The translations under genes were made by a program, and so were the position numbers. Shown piece after piece: positions 13,135-24,977 of a stretch of DNA of 64,000 nt. Under the pieces are notes generated by a model. The model saw only the letters and a program-made list of their open reading frames with translations. It searched no databases and was not told the DNA's origin. How positions within the stretch are numbered: the stretch's first letter is position 1; every line of letters starts with the position of its first letter. Location of the stretch: the NCBI GenBank assembly GCA_018894105.1, contig CM032121.1, positions 6,180,507 to 6,244,506 of the forward strand. The letters run 5' to 3'. Source of the DNA: Jacaranda mimosifolia (Eukaryota; Streptophyta; Magnoliopsida; Lamiales; Bignoniaceae).

Positions 13135-14484
13135 TTGGGTGCGTATTCAGTTAAAATTGATCGAATTGAGTTCGGTTTGGTTAACTGAATTTTTTGGGTT
13201 TTTCAAAAATCATAACCAAGCGATTCGGTTTGATTTTGTTTTTAACCGAAAAAATTGGTTTGATTTCGATTTTTCTGGTTTCAATTAAAATCGAAACTGA
13301 AAAACCGAAAAAATCGGTTAAAACCAAAACCGAACCGGAAAAAAAATATTTGTTTTTGTACAAAAAAATGTGTGATAAAAGTTTGTTTGATAAAAATAAG
13401 TTGTTTAATAAAAGATTTGAATTGGGTTACTTATGCTTTTAGTACCAAAAAATTTATTTGATAAAAGTATATTGATGAAAAAAAAATATTTGTTTTTAGA
13501 TGAAAATGTTGAATTAGATTACTTTTTTTTTTTTTTTGTATATTGAAAATATTTGTTTTGATAAAATTATAATTTATCTATTCTAAACAAATACATTTAA
13601 AATATTATAAATTTAAGAAGATATATAAATATTTTAATTATTTTATGTGATAAAAATTTTAGTACACACATTGAGTGTGCTAAAATTGCTAGCTTATAAC
13701 CACCAAGGCAGATGTACGCAATTTTTGCATATTCAAACCTTAACTGCCAAGATTGAATAGCAAATTAAATCTTAAAATCAGTCTACTAAAGTTAAATAGC
13801 TAATTAATCCAATGACATCATATTATAGATTGTGGATTTGTAAATTTTGTGAAAAATACAATTATAATCTTATTAAATCATCATTTCTAAAGGATAATTT
13901 TGAAATATTGATAAAATTTGTATCAAAACTATCTTTTTTTATGTTGAATTTTTCAATTTATACTTCAAACTATATTGTCAATTTTTATTGTTGGAATAAT
14001 TAAAAGAACAAATTATGTAAATGAACAAAAATAACTTTTATTTTAGATATAAAACGATCTTTATTTTTATAATAATATAAATAAAATTTTTATTGGCCAA
14101 CAGATGCAATATACTACTAATACTACAACAGGATAATCGAATAAGATTCAATCTCTTATCTCTTAATTTGCAATTTAAATTGAAATTTTAATTTTACTCA
14201 TAAAATTTTTTCTTTTATTTATCCCAAAAACTTAAAAATACATTAATATTTACATTATTTGAAAAATTACATTTACTTATTTTAAACTTAAAAAATTTAA
14301 TAAAAAATGTGAAAAAAAACTAAAACTAGTAATACTTGAATAATAAAATTTTATATCTATTAAATCGAATCGAAAATCAATTTTTTTAAAATACAAATTC
14401 AATAATCGAACAGAACCTAGTTTGATTCGGTTCCATTTTTTCATTGGTTCGATCGATTTTAATTATTTTTTTTTGAACACCCCC
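13135..14484. mobile_element. hAT-like non-autonomous element, copy 1
   Basis: A 1350-bp insertion flanked by a perfect 8-bp duplication ATGAGAGA (13127-13134 and 14485-14492), the size expected for hAT elements. The right end is GAACACCCCC; both termini carry GGTTCGGTT-like stretches. The body is nearly all A/T. Reverse-complemented, it matches the element at 31970-33511 (shared phrase around AGTACACA-TGAGTGTGC). The paralogous 3' flank of copy C has the unoccupied site AAATGAGAGATG near 34530. No transposase frame. Confidence 0.75.
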
Positions 14485-14993
14485 ATGAGAGATGCTCTTA
14501 AATTGCTTGAAAATCAATCATAATAAACACACGTTTAGAAATGTATGCCAATTACAGTCTTGAATCTGTCCGCAATTATTACAATAGTATTACTACAGTA
14601 TACGTTGCCGCAAAATTGGGCTTTTGTCGCCATCTGTGGTTAGTTTGCCCAAGCTTTTCAATTTTTTTTCTTTCCAGATATAATTTATTTTAGGCCTTTT
14701 CTATTGCTTGAATTGAATTTCTTTTTCTCCTTTTTCTTGCAAAGAGACCTCAATTTTGTCCCCTCTCCATTATTTTTCCTTCATTATTTCAATTAATATC
14801 TAATAGAGCTTAATTTTGAAATTTAAAATGAAATCTGGTCAAAAGATATCTCATATCAGATGTCACAATCGAAGTAACATGTAAGTATAAATCGGTAAGA
14901 GTTTTAATTTAAATTTTTTATAAATCATTTTCAATAATTTCACCGCAACCGCATGGCACACGAAAAAGTACAATGAATAATGAATTGCTACTT
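14485..14993. repeat. Duplicated 3' flank of patellin copy B
   Basis: The segment from ATGAGAGATGCTCTTAAA onward is paralogous to 34526-34620 plus 35870-36130 (copy C flank) and to 47430-47660 (copy D flank). Shared landmarks include TTGCTTGAAATGAATTTC-like and AGAGACCTCAATTTTG phrases. It marks how far the duplicated units extend 3' of the genes. No separate gene. Confidence 0.6.
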
Positions 14994-15356
14994 TTATGAA
15001 GTGAGATTGGTAATAGTGACTACCACTTTTCCAGGTTCATCAACTCCGAAACTACCTACCAGAGATGACTTGCTCTTGTGTTGAGCCAATTCTCCTCATT
15101 CTCTTAATAATAACTGTGCATCCATCTTCTGCAGTTGGAACAAATTCAGCACCATAGTTCACTTCCCATCCCACCACTCTTACCTCCCAGCTCACAACAC
15201 AAGCCTGCATCTCAATTTCAACATGCTTATAAATTAATTGAGTCGAGTATAAGCAGTTACATCATAAATTATATCATGTGTGATGTGTCCCACATTTAAC
15301 TTAGAGTCGAAGTATAAATGAGAACATCACAAATTCTATCATGTCACCCGCACTTA

Positions 15357-15746
15357 GAGGGTATTTGGATGAGTTTATAAACTCCACAAAATATTTTATA
15401 AGATGTTTAAGAATTATAAGTTGATAAAAAGTGTTCAATAATTTTTTTGAAAAAAGAGCTTATAAAATTCTAAAATAAAATATTAGGAGTTTATAAACTT
15501 TTATTTTATAAAAAGTAAGGAGATCTAACTTATTTTTAACATCTCAACAAACTCATTTATTTTTTAATCATTTTAATTACAAAATTGTCATTATTAACAT
15601 TTTATAAGATCTAAGATCTTATTTTATTCAAATACTTCAACAATTTAATTTAAAAATAAAATCTAATATCTTATAAGTTTCAAAAATATCTTATAAGATG
15701 TAGAAGTTTATAAGATGTTTTAAATAAGTTTTGCCAAACACCCCCC
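15357..15746. mobile_element. Tourist-like MITE in the last intron of copy B
   Basis: A 390-bp element flanked by TTA (15354-15356 and 15747-15749). The left end is GAGGGTATTTGGATGAGTT; the inverted right end is GGGGGGTGTTTGGCAAAACT. The interior is an imperfect palindrome of TTATAAGATGTTT-like phrases. Absent from the same intron in copies C and D. Confidence 0.75.
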
Positions 15747-15916
15747 TTAATTGTTTTTGAATAATCCTGAATCCGCATTATCAAAGAATTTTCTCCCATT
15801 ATTTCTAGCATGGAATGAACCAAATCATGTTACTGCACATTTAAACTTTTTTGAACAATCCTAAAACTCGTTTTATGCATGTTAATCACAAGTTGTTTAT
15901 ATGTAAACACAAGTCA

Positions 15917-16091
15917 CAACTGTTTGGTTTTATTTTTATTTTTTATTTTCATTATTTTCAGAATTTAAAAAAGTAGTTAGTGAAAATAAGTCGAAAATGG
16001 GTTTGTATTTGTATGGATTGTTAAAAAAGTGATAATTATATTGGGTTTAATAGGTTGTAGGTGGAGAGAGGTAATAATAATAATAATAATA

Positions 16092-16132
<41 letters not shown>

Positions 16133-16290
16133 ATATGTTATTAGAAAATGATATATAGGTTATTAGAGAACGTATTTTTAGAATAAAAATGAAAATATAT
16201 TGAGTGAAAATGTGTATAAAGTAATGTGTTTAATTTTCAAATAGTAAAAAAAATGTAAAAATAGAATTTAAAATTGAAACTAAATAAGCC
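15917..16290. mobile_element. MITE-like repeat, family 2, in copy B intron
   Basis: Inverted relative to 459-751, with a well conserved 5' part (GTTTGGTTTTATTTTTA and following) and an end near CTAAATAAGCC. It contains an (ATA)n-(GA)n microsatellite at 16072-16128. Absent from the same intron of copies C and D. Confidence 0.5.
16072..16128. repeat. Compound microsatellite (ATA)n(GA)n
   Basis: About eight ATA units followed directly by about 17 GA units, inside a MITE in the last intron of copy B. Likely length-polymorphic. Confidence 0.9.
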
Positions 16291-17390
16291 TTATTACTAT
16301 ATTATATTGGACTGTGGAACTATTAAAGTATGTCTAAATATGTAATGAATTGAGTCGAATTGAACACAACCCATATTGAGTAATTTAATATTGTATGTAT
16401 ATTCACTATTGTATAACTAATTGAGCTCGAGCTAACATGCAAATCTTGTTGAATAGAAAGAGAAGTTTTCAAACGAACTCAAACAACTTCTAAATTTTGA
16501 TATCGAGTAGTTAGATTTATTTTTTTCAACCCTAAATTAGTCAACATAAAACATATACTAACATAATGAGAGTATAAGCATTTTTATAATTGACCTGAGT
16601 GACAGGAAATTCCTCAATATGCACGGCTGAAGGCTTCACCACAATTTCAGTGACACTATTAGATACTCCAAAATCTCCATCTTTACTTATTCCACTGTAC
16701 TGTGTTGGAATCTGCTCAGCAGATATGTGTCAATTTTCCAAACCAATTGCACCATTACAAAATTGAAAGCAAGACAGACAAAGTCTTACTAGAATAATTG
16801 AAATGCACTTATCTATTGTTTTTTATGTATAAAACAACGTCATAATTTAAAAAAACATGTAAGAAAGATATTCAACAATATATATTCTAATGGGAGAAAT
16901 AAAACAAAATACTAACTTGAAAAGTGTCGCCATGGATAAGGAAGGACCAGCAAAAGCAAACTTGCTTTTGGTCCTCTGCGTCAGAAGAGGGCTGATCATT
17001 TTGTTATACAATAGAACCCACCGTGGTGCATTGATGAAGACCTAAAATCAAGCAATATAAATAAAACAAATAAAATAAAATCCAAGTAATAATTAAAATT
17101 GGAAATGAATTGTAGAAAGTACCTGTTTGGCAACAAATTCAGGATAATAGTCTTGTAACAATTGAAGGGCCTGGTTAGTAATTTGCCTGAGCTCTATTTG
17201 ACCAGCCCCTGGAGAATTCTTGAGATCATTAACCAGAACAAAAGTGGATATCCCACCAGGACCGAAGTCCAGTTTCCTGATATTCTTTTCAAGAAACTGA
17301 ATTCTCCATCTCAGAAATTTTTGTCTCTTCTCTTCATCAGAAAACATTTTCTGATAAAGCTCTTTGTCCTGAAATTCCCCAAATACATTG

Positions 17391-17906
17391 TAGCACACTG
17401 GATGGCCTTCTTTGCTATGACCATGAATGAACATCACTCTCTCCAATTCATTGCCAAGATCTTTTTCAAGAAGTTCATCAATCCCAAATTCTTTCCTCCA
17501 CTGAATTGTGTTCTTGATCATAAAAAATGCATCGGTCACGTTAAAATCTTGGGCCCGCAAGAACTTCAAGAGAACTGTATCAGTTTTCTCATCTTCCAGG
17601 AGTTTCACACCCCAGATGAATACTTCCTCAGGCTTCTCTTCTATGCCATAGCACACTGGATGGCCTTCTTTGCTATGACCATGAATGAACATCACTCTCT
17701 CCAATTCATTGCCAAGATCTTTTTCAAGAAGTTCATCAATCCCAAATTCTTTCCTCCACTGAATTGTGTTCTTGATCATAAAAAATGCATCGGTCACGTT
17801 AAAATCTTGGGCCCGCAAGAACTTCAAGAGAACTGTATCAGTTTTCTCATCTTCCAGGAGTTTCACACCCCAGATGAATACTTCCTCAGGCTTCTCTTCT
17901 ATGCCA
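17391..17906. repeat. Perfect 258-bp in-frame tandem duplication in copy B
   Basis: Units 17391-17648 and 17649-17906 are identical as far as I can compare them. Each encodes 86 residues, from GIEEKPEEVFIWG through the CRAL-TRIO-N helices to GHSKEGHPVCY. Copy C and gene A carry one unit. The length is a multiple of three, so the exon stays open. Confidence 0.93.
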
Positions 17907-18944
17907 TTGGTTTCTTCAGTGGATTCCAGGGTTTTCGCACCGTCTTCTTCAATTACGATTTGAACTGTAGGCCCTGGAATTGAGTCTTTTTCAGTTTCGT
18001 TTACAAAGTTTCCAGGTTCTTCTGCTGTTTCTTTCAGTTCTTCCGTTAAAACAGGCTTCATTTCTTGTTTGGCAGATGAAGAAGAAGAATAATTGCTGAA
18101 TTCATGCCTGTTGAGTGCTTCTTGAACTAACTGCTTCAGCTCTTGGGGGAAAATCTTCTCAATTTCTGGAAGATCAGACGCTCTGATGTTGTGTTCCTCA
18201 GCGAGAGGGAGATTTTCTTCATCTTCGGCAGTTATTGATCCTACAGTTTTAACAGGCTGACGCTCATCCGAGGAAAAAGGATTGGAATTCTCCGACATTG
18301 AGTCTGCTTTTGGTACTAAATTGGACTCTTCTCCTTTTTGATCAATCAGAGGACTACAACTGAAGAAGATGACTGATGGACGCCTGATTCGGCCATCTCC
18401 TCCCCAAGCAATGTATCTCCTGTAAATTTTTTCTCGGTTCTTGAACCACCAGATCACTGCTTGGCGTTCCTCAAATCCCATCCGGCTGCACATAGAAACC
18501 AGGAAAATCAACCAAGTTTTCATCAGTCACCCAAAAAAAGCCAGGAGAAAGAAAAAGAAATTCGCTTCAAGCAAAACTTGAGCATGTTCGACTTATTAGT
18601 ATATTGATTTTTGTGTACTGATCATACCTGAAGCGCACCCTTTTGACAAATCGAGTCCCATCTGGAAGAGCTACAACGGTTACATGGACACCAGATTTTT
18701 ATTGTTTTTCCCACACAGCCAAAATATGAGTAGCGTCAATATGATTAGCATCACTGGGAAAAACTGAATTTCTAGATGTTAAGCTTAAGTTTTCCACCGG
18801 CGGAGAAGTACTGCAACTAGAACTGAAATCTGAAGATGTGGAGACGACGCTTGAGTTTGTGGAGTGAGCGTGGCAACTCTGTAGCTCCTCTCTGCGCAGC
18901 ACGGCTGCCACTAGCCGCTCCCAGTTATCATATATTGCGGACAT

Positions 18945-19204
18945 CGATGTTTGAGATTCAGCTTGGCCCAGAAGGGTTTTGGAAATTCTTGTACATTCTA
19001 TGCTGAGCAGGGCATGGAAATATACAGTGACTGTCATTGCATATTATTATTGAAAGGATTTTCTTGCTTATTGGAAGTTTCATGTAAAATAACGAAGTTT
19101 CATGGAAAATAATGGTCATGCAAAACTCTAAATTGAGAAATTTTGTCTTCCGGCCTCTCACTTTAGAAGAAGAATCAAAAACAAAAGGAAAAGAATAAGA
19201 TTTC
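18945..19204. repeat. Proximal 5' flank shared by the fusion copies
   Basis: Upstream of the start codon of copy B. Paralogous to 24978-25215 (E), 42420-42640 (C) and 49104-49320 (D): shared GAGATTCAGCTT, GGTTTTGGAAATTCTTG and TTCTTGGAAGTTTCATG blocks. It would contain the promoter and 5' UTR of the fusion genes; no distinct TATA box stands out. Confidence 0.6.
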
Positions 19205-20300
19205 GTAATCTTACTTTAGATTAAATACCTTAAATGCTCTTTTCTTATTTGATCATTTATTTAACATATAATTTTATTTAATCTCTCCCATATTTTATAA
19301 TAACATTTTTTATTTATATTTTAATACCCACTTATTAATCAATTAAATTATAATAATCCTACACCTTACAATTAAGAGTTGTTCTTAAAATTAACGAAAT
19401 AAAATAAAATAAATCCTTATTAAAAATTTTAAAAAATCAATTAAAAAATAAAAATTAAATAACACAAACAACCCTCTTTCAAATAGGTATTCAAAATATT
19501 ATAAATATTTATATGTATATATATATACATGTGTACTAGACACACACACATATACATACATCTATATCCCACTTTTTTTTTAAAAAATACACACATACAT
19601 ACATACAGATATATACCCCGCGCACCCACCCACGTACCAAAATTCAGCAGCCATGGCGCGATTATGGGAAAGAAGAAGAAGATTTTTCTTCTTTTGTTTC
19701 GTTTTTATTATTTTATTTTTATTTTTATTTTTTTGTTTATTTTATTTTTAGTTAATATATAAAATCAATTAAATTATTTTACATATATTTGTTATTTTAA
19801 TCTTATTAGTATATATTTAAAATTATTAAATTATATTGTTAAAAAATGATAACTTTAAATTTTCATTTTTAAAAATTTTATTTAATTTATATTGAGTTAT
19901 TAAATAAATTTATTAAATTATTTTAAATATTTTTTAAACATTATTAAGGATATCAATTAAAATTATACTATTAGGATGATATATTTAAAAAAAAATTTGT
20001 TAACAAATAAATACAATTATATATTTTAGATATATTAATTATTATTTAATATTATAGAATATGTAAAATCAAAATAATTCAAGATTTTTGTTTGTTTTGT
20101 TAAAACAAAGGTATATCTGAAATTTAAAAAAAAAAAATAGACAAAGGGTAAATTAGGCATTCAAAATAAAACAAAACAAATATCAAAAAATTATTTGAAT
20201 AGAAATATATACTTTTTAAAATAAAGATATCATACGATTAAAATTTAGTTGTTTGTAAATCAACGATAGCAAAGTGTCTACATGACATTAAATAAAAATA
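19205..20300. other. AT-rich insertion in the 5' flank of copy B
   Basis: Flanks E and C run directly from GGATAAGA to the motif around GTCATGCAAACCCGAC, whereas copy B has about 1.1 kb of A/T-rich sequence between the equivalent positions. The insertion is therefore specific to B. No termini, coding frame or target duplication could be recognised. Confidence 0.4.
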
Positions 20301-21204
20301 AAGATTAGAATGCTAGAAAAGCCATGAATAGTCGTGCAAACCTGACTGCTCTCATTTCCTTCTCTCTCTCCTATTTTTTTCCCAATTCTTTTTTCTTTTT
20401 TACTATTTTTTTTTTTCTGTAATTGAATCTATTAAGTTGGAAAGAATTTCTTACATATACACACCTTGTCCACATCATAGTCGACGAAATTTTTTCCATT
20501 ATCAAAGCACCAAGTAAGGTTCGTTTACTTCAAGGTTTTTGTTGAAGAAAGAAAAATGTTCAAGAAAGGAAAATAAAATTAAAAAAATATATACAAAATT
20601 TTAAGTTCATTTAATGATTTAAGATAAACAATACAGAAAGAAATGAAGAGAATTGAGATAGTAAATATGTCTCAAATATAAATCTGTCCATTTTCTTCAT
20701 CATTTTGTGAGAAAAATTAAGTTTTTTTCTTTCTATTATAGTATATTTTTCATGAGATTTTATTTTCATTAGCATTTTTCTTGTCAAACAATCAAAATTA
20801 TTTTTCTTAACATTTTGTTTCTTTTGCTGATGAAAATTCTTGCACCAAATATAGTGTAAAGGTAAATTACAACAAAATCATTCTATTATTATGGAATCAA
20901 AATAATCCCTTGAGAATTTCAAATGTTTTCTTATCATTTTAAAGATACCCATTTTTAAATAAATTAGTTAAGTTTGACCTAATTTAATCATAACTCATGT
21001 CACGTACACTGTTGAATGTATGGAAGCAAAATGTCGAGACAAAAATGATGACCAAATTAGAAAGTGCCAATAACCATAATTACTCTCAATATATATTTAT
21101 TTATAGGTATACAATTATATATATTATATTTATTTTTCTCTTCATATTTCCTCTTATATCGAGCATTTTGACGTTTCATATGGCAAAATCCCAATCACTC
21201 TTAA
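20301..21204. repeat. Distal 5' flank of copy B, shared with E and C
   Basis: Paralogous to 25260-26019 plus 29982-30290 (E) and to 42690-43560 (C). Landmarks include ATTAAGTTGGAAAGA, GTAAAGGTAAATTACAACAAAA and CGAGCATTTTGA. The duplicated block continues well past the genes, which shows segmental rather than retro-duplication. No gene seen. Confidence 0.65.
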
Positions 21205-22660
21205 CATATATGATTTCGGACAAAAGTTTGAATTACCAAGGCCAATAACTTGAAGCTCAATCCGATATTTGATTAGGAAAATACTTTTTGAACTCATTCA
21301 TCTTTTATTACAGACTTTAATACGAACTCTTCTTCTGTTTACATATTAAATTCTAATTTCTCTGGCAAAACTCCAAGAGCCTTGCAAAAAGTAATTTCGC
21401 AATAAGACTCTGGCGTACTCACAAATAGATACTTAAGAGGGAGACCGCAAAGGGCGAGATGATAAAATTTAATAGAAGATCCAAGGGGTCTCCAGAATAA
21501 CATCTTTGTGAGAGACCCGAAAGAGTCCTCAGTGAAATGTCTCTATGAGAGACCCAAGGGGCTCCCAAAATGACTTCTTCATAGGTGTCCTAGAGGGGTC
21601 CCGAACAACTTAACTCCACATGAGATCCTAAGAGATCTATAGAGTGTGGAGTTCTAAATATACTCCAAGTTATTCACGGAGTGTGAGGCCCCAAAAGTAT
21701 TTTGAGTTATTCATGGAGAGTAAGACTCCAAAAACGTTTGAAGTTATTCATGATGCATAAAATACTAGAAAAACTTAAGTTATTTGTAGAGTGTAAAGCT
21801 CCATCAGACAACCCTTGCTAGGGGACGACTTTCACACACCCCTGTTCAACCAACCTCGATGAGGTGGGCAACTCTGTGGCAGAGCGTCCTGACCAAGCGC
21901 TAGTGTAGGTAGCTACCAACCCCTCAAGAGGGTGCCCTATAGTTAATCTCTCTTTGAGTAATCAGCCTATTCGTCGCCAGCGTAGGTAGCTACCAACCCC
22001 TCAAGAGGGTGCCCTATAGTCAATCTCTCCTTAGGTAATTAACCAAGAACAGGCAACCCCTTGGCCATCTACAACAACAAACAAGCAACCAACCCATCAC
22101 TGTCTTCTTTGACATCTAGAATAAATGAGTGGCCTCCATAAAAATTCTAAGTTATTTGCAGATGATGAAGCTCCACCAACTATTTTAAGGGATCTATAGA
22201 GCGCAAAGCACTATGAAAAAAATTCTAAGTCATTTGTTCAGGTCAAAGCACCGTCAGAGCTCTGCAAGAAAAGTGGAGCTTACTTGTAGAGCGTAAAGCT
22301 TCGCAAAAAAATTATAGGTCATTAGCGAAGCACAAAGGTTCGACAAAGATCACAAGAGATATTTGGAGCATAAAACTCTATGAGAAACTTAAAGCCATTC
22401 GTGGGGTATCCATTAGGAATCCAACATGATCATCAAAATATGAAGCTCCAAAAAGAATATCTTAGGTTAGTCGCGGAGTGCAAAACTTTGCAAGAAGATC
22501 CTAAGTCATCTTTGGAGCATGAAGCTCAGCTAGAGATTCTAAAGTATTGTTGGAGTGTGAAACCCAATCGAAGACCCTAAAATGGCATTTGGAGCACCAC
22601 TTAGACAACCAACCTAACAAGCGAATACTCACTTGGCGACAGCCCCAGGTAAGTTGTCCT
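21205..22660. repeat. Unclassified repeat module, copy 1 (truncated)
   Basis: Homologous to 30290-31745 but absent at the corresponding place in the flank of copy C, so it is likely an insertion or mobile element. It contains many degenerate units of about 45-60 bp around AAAGCTCC-AAAAA-TTCTAAGTCATTTG, plus blocks such as GAGACCCAAGGGG. An internal pair of near-identical stretches lies at about 21904-21957 and 21982-22035 (GTAGGTAGCTACCAACCCCT). The module stops abruptly at 22660, where pseudogene E begins mid-exon. No coding frame or terminal repeat recognised. Confidence 0.5.
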
Positions 22661-24977
22661 ATGCCATTGGTTTCTTCAGTGGATTCCAGTGTTTTTGCAC
22701 CATCTTCTTCAGTTACGTTTTGAACTGTAGGCCCTGGAATTGAGTCCTTTTCCATTTCATTTTCAAAGTTTCCAGGTTCTTCTGCTGTTTCTTTTAGTTC
22801 TTTCGTTAAAATAGGCTTCATTTCTTGTTTGGGAGATGAAGAAAAAGAATAATTGTTGAATTCATGCCTGTTGAGTGCTTCTTGAGATAACTGCTTCAGC
22901 TCTTGGAGGACAATCTTCTCAATTTCGGGAAGATCATGTAATTGCCAGGATATTACCAACATGTAATAGTGCAACGAAATAAATAATATCGTAATTCAGA
23001 TTATCAAGAATTGGAACAGATAATTACATTATGGTGAAACGTGAGTTTTTGTCAAATTATAAATTCAAGTATAACATGCATGATGCAAATAATAAATTTA
23101 GCATAATCAAAGTATAACAGAATTCATGCATATATTCAACCAGATACGAGTTCAAGAAAAGCCAAAATTACATACCAACCGAGACATCAAAACAATAAAG
23201 CATGCTATCAGTATGTGTAATTTAATACAAGGAGAGCAAGGAACTTATCTGAGGATCCTGTATCGTAACAGAACCAATTAAAAGACCAAATCACATAATT
23301 CTGTTTGCCTTGAAAAATGAATACCCCGACTCATTAGTGCAACGGGTACAACGCTGCTCCTCATAGAATGAGATGGTCCAAAACGATTAGGTGCACTTCG
23401 TCTCATTCACCTCGAACAGTACTCAGTCTCTAGAATCAGAATAGGTAGCCAATGAATGAAAAACAGGGAGAAAGAGGGAGATAACTACTATCAGAAAGAG
23501 ATTTCTGTGTGTAATTTTGTGTGTTCAAAAGTTTTGCCAGAGGCAGACTATTTATAGAAGAAATTAGGGCCGGCTGCAGTTAGAGTTTGCTAGATTATGG
23601 CCTCTAAAGATGTCACGTATCCAATCATATTTAGCCACGTTTGCGTAGTGGCCTCTGCCATATCCCAGATTACTAGGCTAATCTCCAGTGGGTGTTTACT
23701 TAGTCAAACCCTTATTTGATCACGCCTTGGTTATCTTTACTTAGTCAGATCCTTATCCGATCAAGCCCCGGTTAAGTATTTTTGAATTTTAAATTCAAAA
23801 CCGAGACAATTCACCCTAATGCCCGCGCCCAGATCTGGGAACCAGGCCTGGCAGCGCGCTTGTGGTCCACTTATATGAACCCGTTAATAAACACTTTATC
23901 AATCATTCATTCCTGAGTTCAATATAAACTAGTCCACACTTGTTTATAAAGCCAATGTGGGACAAACGAAGGGTTGAAATTACCCTTCAACTCTTCCACT
24001 TAGTTTTATAAGGTACAAGCAAGTCTCCACTTTGTCAAAGTTCCTATGTGGGACAACTCAATATGTTATACTTAACCATTTTTCTTCCTCTATTTCAACA
24101 CCATAATTATCTTTAGATTCCAACCATAATTAGCATCCATCCAAATATAATTAAACATGTAATTAGGCTTATATTATGCCAATTACAACAGATCAGATGC
24201 TCTGCTGTTGTGTTCCTCAGCCTGATGGAATTTTTCTTCATCTTTGGCAGTTCTTGATCCTACATTTTTAACAGGCTGACGCTCATCAGAGGAAAAGGGA
24301 TTGGAATTCTCCGACATTGATTCTGTTTCCGGTGCTAAATTGGACTCTTCTCCTTGGTGATCAATCAGAGGACTCCAACGGAATCGAAGAAGACAACTGA
24401 CGGAGGCGTGATTCTGGCATCTCCTCCCCAAGCATTGTATCTCTTGTAAACTTTTTCTCGATTCTTGAACCACCAGATCACTGCTCGGCGTTCCTCAAAT
24501 TCCATCCGGCTGCCTAGTACAAACCAAGAAAATCAACCAAGTTTCCATCAGAGTCACCCAAAAAAGGAAAAAATGGGGGGAAAAAAAGAAAGAGAAGAAA
24601 TTTTCTTCCAATCAAAACTTAAGCATGTTCAACTTATTAGGATATCGATTTTTTTAGTACTGATAATACCTGAAGCGCCCCCTTTTGACAAACTTAGTCC
24701 CATCTGGACGGGCTGCAAGGGTTATATGGACACCAGATTTGTACTGTTTTTCCCACACAGCCAAATATGAGTAGCATCAATGCGCAAGTAGAATCACTGG
24801 GTAAAACAGAATTTCTAGATGTTAAGTTTAAGTTCTCCACAGATGGAGAAGTACTGCAACTAGAATTGAAATCTGAACGCTTGGGTTTGTGGAGTGATCA
24901 TGGCAGAGTTACCATAGCTCCTCTCTGTGCAGCATGGCTGCCACCTGCCGCTCCCAGTTATCATATATTGCGGACAT
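22661..24977 (-). pseudogene. BRX-SEC14-GOLD fusion copy E, truncated pseudogene
   Basis: Remnant of the same fusion gene: exon 1 at 24977-24670 and the 5' half of exon 2 (24509-24196 and 22931-22661). Everything from the CRAL-TRIO-N start onward is missing; the copy ends after the equivalent of ETNGI, where an unrelated repeat module begins. Exon 1 has a small deletion near 24763 (CCAAATATG against CCAAAATATG in C). Exon 2 has an indel of about 5 bp near 24375-24388 after SVVFF. Exon 2 is also split by a 1254-bp solo LTR. The acidic patellin region (LPEIEKIVLQELKQL, EALNRHEF) is easily recognised. It cannot encode a functional protein. Confidence 0.85.
22937..24190 (-). mobile_element. Solo LTR inside pseudogene E
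   Basis: A 1254-bp insertion in exon 2, flanked by the 5-bp duplication GATCA (22932-22936 and 24191-24195). Copies B and C show the empty site GGAAGATCAGACGCTC. Read on the minus strand the element starts TGTTGTAATTGG and ends GGCAATTACA, so it has TG...CA ends with short inverted repeats. A minus-strand TATA-like CTATAAATAG lies at about 23547-23558. No gag/pol is present, hence a solo LTR; Copia type is likely but not proven. Confidence 0.8.

Larger units (their letters stand above)
14994..18944 (-). pseudogene. BRX-SEC14-GOLD fusion copy B, pseudogene
   Basis: Five exons align with intact copy C: 18944-18628, 18485-17123, 17041-16917, 16730-16595, 15204-14994. Exon 1 starts MSAIYDNWERLV and ends in the first half of a BRX domain; exon 2 opens with the second half (MGFEERQAVIWWF) and continues into the patellin acidic region and CRAL-TRIO-N. 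Three lesions are visible. The Tyr codon after WEKQ is TAA (18699-18701). The 3' splice acceptor before exon 4 reads TG instead of AG (16731-16732). A 4-bp GGTA-type duplication in the GOLD exon shifts the frame and meets TAG at 15052-15054. Exon 2 itself is open and carries a perfect 258-bp tandem duplication (17391-17906). The last intron is about 1.4 kb because two MITE-like elements sit in it. Exon 2 could still be translated if transcribed, but a full fusion protein cannot be made. Confidence 0.85.

Noticed and set aside
13194..13442. 82-codon frame in GGTTCGGTT-rich DNA
   Set aside because: It is in the subterminal region of a hAT-like element with a perfect 8-bp target duplication; low-complexity residues only.
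17162..17983. Long plus-strand open frame (273 codons) opposite patellin copy B
   Set aside because: It is antisense to exon 2. Similar antisense frames occur opposite the same exon in A and C (10812-11844, 40595-41252). It follows from the codon composition of the patellin exon, and its length here is inflated by the 258-bp duplication.
18699..19037. Upstream ATG at 19037 as the start of copy B
   Set aside because: The extra 31 residues are not matched by open sequence in copies C, D or E, whereas all four share the ATG of MSAIYD.
19441..19762. Frames on both strands in CACATATACATACAT-type DNA
   Set aside because: Simple-sequence DNA within an AT-rich insertion specific to copy B; no domain.
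22140..22600. CRISPR-like or satellite array
   Set aside because: The periodic units are degenerate, without constant spacers, and the organism is a plant. Kept as part of an unclassified repeat module.
24183..24473. A 96-codon frame as a small functional gene
   Set aside because: It is the frameshifted 5' part of exon 2 in pseudogene E, starting at an internal ATG and ending at the solo LTR insertion.
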